Shown here piece by piece: positions 57,336-64,000 of a DNA stretch of 64,000 nt (within the stretch, counting starts at the first letter, position 1; the number at the start of each line of letters is the position of its first letter). The notes under the pieces are model-generated. The model saw only the letters and a program-made list of their open reading frames with translations, was not told the origin of the DNA and searched no databases. The stretch covers positions 15,867,794 to 15,931,793 of the forward strand of contig JAEMBT020000009.1 of NCBI GenBank assembly GCA_018873245.2, read 5' to 3'. Both the position numbers and the translations under genes were made by a program. Source of the DNA: Archegozetes longisetosus (Eukaryota > Arthropoda > Arachnida > Sarcoptiformes > Trhypochthoniidae).

Positions 57336-60300
57336 CGTTATATAGATTATATGCTTATATAGTGACCTATTCTCCTCAATAAATCACAATGCGTGGGATT
57401 AATTTGAACATATGACGGATTCCTTCGAAATCTAAATCGATTCTTTCCAATTCTAACTCGATTGAATCGAATAGAAACAGAATTATCTCTAAGAAATCTG
57501 GCAGCTTATCAAACATTTGCACCTATTCTATCTAAGTTGTTAGTATAGAAGATAGAACAGTTTGAATATCATACAATAAGTGTGTTATGTATTATTCAAG
57601 CTTGAAATCATCTTCAATTATTGACATGACATTAACAATTGGAATAAAGTATGTTTTGCTTGAGGTGTTTAGTATCTATTTCAATATTGGAGTAGAGCAT
57701 CTATTCAACCAGATGTCTATTGTTTGATACATTGAATTATTATTTTGCGTAAACTAAGAATTTAAAGAATTTAAAGAATTTAAAGAATTTAAAGAAAGTC
57801 TATTGAAGGAGTAGTAAGAGTTAATCTCATTAACTTGTTTATTTTATATTATTTATTTTTCAAGTAAAACAATGTTATTTCGACAATAATTGATTTCTAT
57901 TTTCTCAACTTTGAACTAACATAAACTTCAAAATTATCATAAATTAATGATTAGCTAATTTTCATAGAGTGCTGTAGAGGCGGGACAGAAGTATGTTTCA
58001 ATTGATTAGTAACGACTGATAAGAATGTGTCAAAAAACATCACTCAAAAAGTTCTGTCTGTGAAATATTAGCAAGAAAGCTCAATTATAGTATTGTATTT
58101 ATTTGCCAGCAGGACAGACAATGATTGACACTCTTCTTAATAAATAAATTGTGAGACAAATTAGAAGAAAATAGACAAGTTGGTGAACAAAATTATTTGC
58201 TACATATGTTGATGACAAAACTTTCTGAACAAACCGATATGAAATGATAATTTAGAAAATGATAGGGTTTTTACGTTCATACTTTGGACACGCATTCTGA
58301 CCAGTAATTACTAACAAGTTGAAACATGCTTCTGTTAACCATTATCAACACTAGTAAAAACGTCCATTAAATGAACATAGTGAAGAATATAGTTTAATGA
58401 CATTTTAGCTAGCTGCGTTTTAGCTACATTCTAGCTACTTAAATTCTAGCTACCTAAATTCTACCTAAGTTCTACCTACCTGAGTTTTACATACCTTAAT
58501 TCTAGCTACCTAAATTTTATCTTCTTAAATTCCACCTACCTAAACTTTAGCTTGTTGCCTTCTATCTAAATCTTATTACCAGCGTCTTACAAATTGCTGA
58601 TTGTGCTCTAAGACTATTGTTCTCTACAGATCGATTTGTTTTAGCGTTTTGGAAAAATGAATTTTTTTTAAGAATAAAGAATGAGAAATAAAGTTAGTTG
58701 GATCTCTCATTTGCAAATATTGACAGAAGCTTAAATTTTCAATCAAGTAAAATCTCTTTATAAATAAATGAGTTCATTATATATATAGAAATTTATTTTA
58801 TCGCTTTTACCAACTCAACCATCAGCTCATCAGCTTTTCCACTAAAAACTCAGACCAAAGACATAAATTAATTGAAAAAGAAATTTCAAGTGGAGCGATG
58901 GTGAGTTTGAACTAGAATTACAAACAGTACAATTGAATTACTAGTTGAGATGAAAAGGGTTTAGAGCTTAAATAAAGTTAATAACATTAAGGAAAGTCAT
59001 ATTGAGTTCATTCAAGATGATTATTTTGAGAATTGAATTATAATTATTCACAAACTCTCTTAAGCATTAGAAACGTTAACGTGGGAGAGTTAGGAAATAG
59101 AGAACAACTCATTAAAAACTTACTGTTACGCATTTTTTAAAATTTAATATTACTAATGCTTCAACTCCCAATAGATTCAATCAGTTATTAGTTATAACCA
59201 GAGCCATAATTTTTTCGGAAACTAAGTCTTTCTATTTCTTTCTATTTACTAAGTTTCGCAAATAAAAATATGCGCCCATTATGAAGTAATGGGTAAAATG
59301 AGCCATTATTCAAGTTCCGAAAAATTCAAAATTTCACCTTCTATCTTAATTTTCACAATTTTCATAAAATTCCAAATTTTTGGATTTTATCAAATTATAT
59401 TCAAAACTGTGAATTTTCTTTAAAGAACACATTTTTAATCTTTATTTGTTAATGATTTAAATTGTTTCGGAGTTTGATCTCAAAAATGACAACTTATCAT
59501 ATGTTATATTGTCTAATTCCCTTAAAATAAGTAGAAGACACAAAAAGTGCGAATCTTGAGTAATTTAATAAAATTATCGAAAAAGAACTTAAAAACATAA
59601 AACGACTAAATAAGCCTTAAATTTGCTCCGATAAAATTCTTAAATTTAGCTGTTTATGCCCCAAATTTATGACTGAGTTTTAAGTCCGGAAAATCATGGC
59701 TCTGGTTATAATGCTAGAAAACAGTAGCTTAGTAAAATAGTGATAAGATATAATTGTTTTTAGGTGTTACTATAGTTAGTGAATAATTAAATTAACTAAT
59801 AATTCCCCACTGATTGTAGAAAATAATTATCTATAATTAGGTGAAAATACCGTATAGGTATAGTGAAATCTATAAGTGAATGAAATTGTAATTCTATAAT
59901 AATTACTCGTTCTTTTATTGTTATATCAGCTTAGTGTGGTTGCTTTGTATTTGAATAATTAATTGTAAAGCTAGTGTCAGCAAAACTGATAAGATGAAAA
60001 AATGCCATTTTGAAAGCGTTCTTAGTCGTAGTCAGCATGAATGTAGCATTCATGCAAGATTTAGTGGTCTTTTTACGAATGCGTGGGCAAATACACATAG
60101 AACTATAACAAAACACTGTCTAAGATGGCATAGAAGACGTGATTGACAACAGGGTAGAAGTTTCTCTCTATTCCTCTATATCGATAGATGAGTTCTATAA
60201 AGTGCTGTGTATTTGAATTAGTTATAGTACTTTACGACAGTCACTTCATGATTTTATGGTTTACGTATCAGTGATTTTTGTTTGTTATAAATCACTCAAT

Positions 60301-63242
60301 AATGACTTATTCTGAGAACAAACACTAAACATTTCAAGGTTATGGATAGATATTATATCTCCACAGAGCAGCTCAATGTCCAGGCGTTGAACTAAAATGA
60401 AATATCAAATAATAGAAATTTGATGTGTGATGTATGAGAGCAGAAAAGTGTTCGCGAATGTCGTATCGATTGTTCGAGTAGAAAGCTAGTGATATTTTTG
60501 AAAAATGATGGGTTAACGAGTGATGTGATGCCTCTTTTGGTGCTTTGTGTTTGACATTTTTGAAAATTTAGTTTGTAGAGAGATTTTATGTTCAATGAGA
60601 TGACATAACGTTTTTTTTGTCATAAATTATATGAAATATTTCTTAAATAACACTAGAAGTAATAAAGTATATTTTGCTTATGATTGTGAAATAAGTTGTG
60701 AAAAGAGTATGGTTAGTGTAATAAAAAAGATCATTTATCATATTCTTTAGCCCATTCGTTATACTTTCGCATTGACTATAAAGATTTAGATGGAAAAATA
60801 CTGTATTATACGAACAATTGGTTAATGAGATTTAGAAGTATTAGATAATTTTAGAATAAGAGCTATTTGATGTAGAATCTGAGAAAGAATTAGATGATAA
60901 AATGAATGATAGTTGACGATTGAAATGCCCCTTTAAAGACACTTTGTTGTATTGCACTTGCAGTACACGTAACTATGCCATACATCGTGTTCTCACTATA
61001 ATTGATTTGACTCTCTTATCAATTAAGTGTAATTTACTATATTTGCTTTTAGCTAGAAATAGTTATATAAAATCTTCAACTAAAATGCATTGACATGATA
61101 GACATAATATTATAAAATGAATTCTAAATCTATATGACAATATTTTGGATTGGTTCCCAAGAGTTCCATCAGACTTTTTTCATCGTTTCCGTTATGTCAA
61201 TTCAATTATATGTAAATTTTGCTTTTCAAAGGCTCAAATAATTGAATGAAATATTTTGAAGATCAGAATTTGTTTAGTGAAGAATTGATATAAGAAATAT
61301 TTATCTGAATTGTAAGCAATATAAAGATATTTAATTAAATGAAACATTTAATGAGAAGCTTATAGTCTGATAATAATAAGTTACATACAATTGATGGAGA
61401 AGATGTTAAAGTCTAAATAAATTGTAGAAAACAATAGTACTATTCAATTAATACGTTTTAGTGGTAGTATTACTTTACTTTATTTACTTATCAGACTCTA
61501 TAAAACTAAATAAATCCCATTTCTGTTCAGTTAATGTCACGTCTATTACTGTAGTCGCGTTTTGTCAAGTATTTAGATATTTTCTCTTCAATTTAGTGGC
61601 CAATAATATATTGGTTTAGATATTATTGTTGTTATTATTATTAAGCTTTCAACTTATACTAGCCCTGCAAATAATATAGAATTTAGATCATATCATATCT
61701 TATCCGACATTAGTTGTCTTTAAGTCAGTCATTAATTTTATAGATGATACAGTTATAATACCATCAATATTGTAGTCATTCTTGATCATATAAGAAAATG
61801 TCTTATTCATCTCCATACTCATTTCTATATATTATTTCAAATATAGCTATAATATGATTTTTGATTATTTACTCATTCAAGTCGCGAGTATTACATAATT
61901 GATTTTGAAATGATATGTATATTATAATGAGTTGTATATGATTGAGGTGTTACTCAATCTGAATTAAAGTATGATATGATGTGGAATATTATTTCTAATG
62001 TCAAATTTAGTTAAAGTACATGAACTCTTTAAACATTCATAATACTTTATATTTGAACTTATTATACCAAAACTTGAATATATTTTAAGCTTATTTAGAG
62101 AAAAGTATTTGAAATAATCGAATTAATATAATTTATAATCAAAACAAACTTATATAAGCCATTCCAAATGCAATTATCAAATCCATTTAATTGAGCTCAC
62201 TTTAGAATGCATGAATAATTTAGTTTTTAAAGTCACTTTTAATCAATTTTGATTTTTATATTTTGTTCGTTAATGTTTTTGACTTAAAATTTCAGTTCGG
62301 AATAAGAGATCAGAATTGATGAATCGATTGGGGTTATAGATTAAAGAAGATGGATTAGATTAAAGTAGATGGATTATTATTAAATATATTAATATAATTT
62401 ACAAACTTTACAACCTATTCATCACACTTCAACTATAAAACATGAAATAATTTGAAGCACAAAATATGATTAAATCTAATTATCATACTAAGCATAATTA
62501 GTTGAAATCTAACCTACCTTAATTAGCTAAAAACGCCATACAAAACAACATAATCTATAATTACATCTCATTTCTCCAATATATTACTCATCTATTGACT
62601 AAATTACTTAACTATAACTTCTAACTAACTTTTATGTAGGTGTTGAGTCGTTACTTTGATTAGCTAAAAAGAGAGATTTTCAAAACATTATTTTGTTTAG
62701 CTCTTAGTTTGGCTCTTAGTTGAGCCCTTAGTTTGGCTCTTAGTTGAGCTCTTAGTTGAGCTCTTTGTTTAGTTTTATAGCTTCTACTTATCATCACTAA
62801 TGCTATCAAATATTTATAGTAACTTCTCCGTCTCATTCTGATTATCTTAATGGAAATAAGTTTAGCTAGCTTCTATTTTGACAACCAATTTTCATTTTCA
62901 AATCTGTTTCATAACTGGTTTAACGCATAGTTTAAAATAACTGCTATTTTCAATAATAGATATTCATTTTAATAACATTAATAACATATTATCTAAAAGG
63001 AATTCTAAACTTTTAGTACAATAATCAATAAAAAAATATCTAAACCAGAATGGTCTTTAAATTACTCTAATCTTGACTAAGTCTATGGATTAATCTCAAA
63101 TAAATCTTTAGAAACTACTTAGTTTGTTAATTGACGTTAGATTTAAAAAGAAGTCTTATGATGTTGACTAATATTTCATATTTGTTTGTAGGCTGCCTCT
63201 TCAGCGAAGATCTTTGTGAAGTGGGCGAAATATGTTTTGATG
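51394..63242 (+). CDS. IA-2/PTPRN-type receptor phosphatase homologue, first two coding exons (partial)
   Basis: Exon 1 (51394-51478) encodes a signal peptide: M, then LTDLKIITSIVILFSIGF, ending DENV and one base of a Gly codon before GTATGT. Exon 2 (63192-63242), after a TTTGTAG acceptor, continues in phase as GCLFSEDLCEVGEICFDG and ends before GTAAGT. That segment matches the conserved start of the luminal RESP18 domain of PTPRN/IA-2 (GCLF, LC, E-C, DG), which directly follows the signal peptide in that family. The intron is 11.7 kb. The remaining luminal, transmembrane and phosphatase-like domains would lie beyond 64000. IA-2 proteins are dense-core vesicle membrane proteins with a catalytically weak PTP domain, needed for regulated secretion. 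The assignment rests on 46 residues; phase match and motif position make it likely but not certain. Confidence 0.72.
51970..52021. repeat. (GA)n microsatellite
   Basis: Perfect GA run of about 26 units. A shorter interrupted GA run lies at about 51760-51802. Confidence 0.96.
53925..54018. repeat. 16-bp minisatellite (ACAACACTAGCGGAAT)
   Basis: About six direct copies with single-base differences, inside the large intron. Confidence 0.92.
55555..55700. repeat. ATCTGATATTCAGGATAT-type minisatellite
   Basis: Alternating TATCTGATATTCAGGA and ATGTATCTGATAYTCAGAA units of about 15 bp. The minus-strand open frame over them encodes Ile-Arg-Tyr-Ile-Leu repeats and is not a gene. Confidence 0.85.
56651..56700 (+). 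repeat. (GGTTA)n / TTAGG array
   Basis: GATTAGGTTAGGATAGGATA followed by GGTTAGGTTAGTTTAGG and TTAGGTTAGGTTA: ten pentamers, with the last run perfect. It lies in the IA-2-like intron 1. Confidence 0.88.
56999..57040. repeat. (AAT)n microsatellite
   Basis: About 14 uninterrupted AAT units. Confidence 0.93.
57289..57333. repeat. (TG)n microsatellite
   Basis: Perfect TG run of about 22 units. Confidence 0.96.
59191..59712. mobile_element. 506-bp hAT-like MITE with 8-bp target duplication
   Basis: The element at 59199-59704 starts CAGAGCCATAATTTTTTCGG and ends with the inverted counterpart (CCGGAAAATCATGGCTCTG), giving termini of about 20 bp that differ at about 3 positions. Flanks are GTTATAAC (59191-59198) and GTTATAAT (59705-59712): 7 of 8 match, and both fit the nTnnnnAn consensus of hAT target duplications. 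The CAGAG terminus is also hAT-like. The interior is AT-rich with no open frame, so it is non-autonomous. Confidence 0.82.
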
Positions 63243-64000
63243 GTAAGTCTAACTCATAGCGAGTCAACTTATAGTAACGTCTAACTCAACTCAGAGCAGG
63301 TCTAATTCATAGTAATTACAACCAATACCAAGCCTAACTTATAATAATTACTACCTGTACTAAGTCTCACTTATGAACTCATTCTCAAGTGTTTTCCTCT
63401 TCAATTGATGGCTCTCTATGATCTATTTTTATCTTACAAATTCATACTAATTTAATTTTCTATCTTATCGATTGAATAGGTACCGATTTAGTAGATACGG
63501 ATTCCGTAGATACCTATTCAATAGATACCAATTCGGTAGATTCCGATTGAGTAGATACCGATTCAATAGATACCGATTCAATAGATACCGATTTAATTGA
63601 TACTGATTCAATAGATACCGATTTAATAGATACCCATTCAATAGATACCGATTCAGATACCCATTCTAGTTCATACCATTTTCAAATTGAAAGTTACTTT
63701 TTGTTGATTTAAAAGCATATAAAACGATATATAAATTTGATCGAAACAAAACCACTAAAAGACATTTGGAGCGTATTGTAATTTCAATAACTGCTGTTAG
63801 CTATTTTCAGACAAAACAATCTACTTTTCAATTGAAATAAGAGCAAAATTGAGTACTATAATATTGAAAGTTTTATACTAACATTTGTTTTCGTTGAATT
63901 TGTTTTGGTTCACTTGTTCGCCAAATAAATCGTATATTGATAAACAAAATAAGTTTAATTAATTTTTGTGTTATTTCTGAACTTTTGTTCAATATTAAGA
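63243..64000 (+). other. Start of intron 2 of the IA-2-like gene (runs off the window)
   Basis: Sequence after the GTAAGT donor at 63243. No convincing continuation of the luminal domain (a G-x-FG-C motif) was seen before the edge. It includes the 15-bp minisatellite listed next. Confidence 0.55.
63476..63660 (+). repeat. 15-bp minisatellite with a pentapeptide-coding frame (Ile-Asp-Thr-Asp-Ser)
   Basis: About twelve copies of ATAGATACCGATTCA with substitutions. One plus frame reads IDTDSIDTDS-type repeats, is broken once by TGA near 63550 and stays open to about 63712. It is probably a non-coding intronic minisatellite. Confidence 0.88.

Larger units (their letters stand above)
51479..63191 (+). 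other. Large first intron of the IA-2-like gene
   Basis: An 11.7-kb interval between GTATGT and TTTGTAG. It has no supportable coding exon in between. It contains GA tracts, minisatellites at about 53925-54015 (ACAACACTAGCGGAAT), 53550-53680 (36-bp unit with TTGTTCTGATTCTCTAACAT), 55560-55710 (ATATCTGATATTCAGGA), 58400-58560 (CTAGCTACCTAAATT) and 62695-62770 (GAGCTCTTAGTT), a TTAGG-like array, and a hAT-like MITE. A nested gene on either strand is not excluded. Confidence 0.6.

Overview
The window is nuclear DNA from an animal. Genes are split by GT..AG introns, the smallest about 52 bp, and lie in long, very AT-rich stretches packed with microsatellites and short-unit minisatellites. No prokaryotic operon logic, CRISPR array, rRNA or convincing tRNA was seen. 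Several short degenerate arrays of the pentamer TTAGG (the arthropod telomere motif) and the gene set (Loquacious/TARBP2-like, Imp, IA-2, Arf1, SARNP, regucalcin) fit an arthropod. A mite or other chelicerate is a reasonable guess, but I cannot fix the taxon from sequence alone. All introns are inferred from splice consensus, reading phase and homology recalled from family knowledge; no alignment was run.

Layout, left to right. 1-8570: no supportable gene, only repeats. 8571-12909 (+): seven-exon FAM117/GLCCI1-family gene. 12910-20299: mostly repeats, with a weak possible minus-strand gene near 18.9-19.8 kb. 20300-21350 (-): UMAD1-like gene (UMA domain, ESCRT-I associated) with an apparent one-base frame break. 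21812-23535 (+): three-dsRBD protein of the Loquacious/TARBP2 type, divergent from the UMAD1-like gene. 26634-27385 (+): small secreted cysteine-rich protein with a Dickkopf/prokineticin (colipase-fold) pattern. 31535-36390 (+): Imp/IGF2BP RNA-binding protein (2 RRM + 4 KH). 42874-44375 (+): regucalcin/SMP30. 45290-46434 (-): Arf1 GTPase. 47465-48493 (+): SARNP/CIP29, divergent from Arf1. 51394 to beyond the right edge (+): first two coding exons of an IA-2/PTPRN-type receptor phosphatase homologue, separated by an 11.7-kb intron.

The genes do not form a pathway; they are neighbouring housekeeping, RNA-regulatory and secretory genes. Loosely related roles: Imp, SARNP and the dsRBD protein act on RNA; Arf1, the UMAD1-like protein and IA-2 act in vesicle traffic or dense-core vesicles.

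The most notable new observations are three families of small non-autonomous elements (a hAT-like 506-bp MITE with an 8-bp target duplication, a 219-bp Harbinger-like MITE in an Imp intron, and a tandem pair of about 85-bp TTAA-bounded palindromic units), introns built largely of minisatellite, the Dickkopf-like protein, and the frame break in the UMAD1-like gene.
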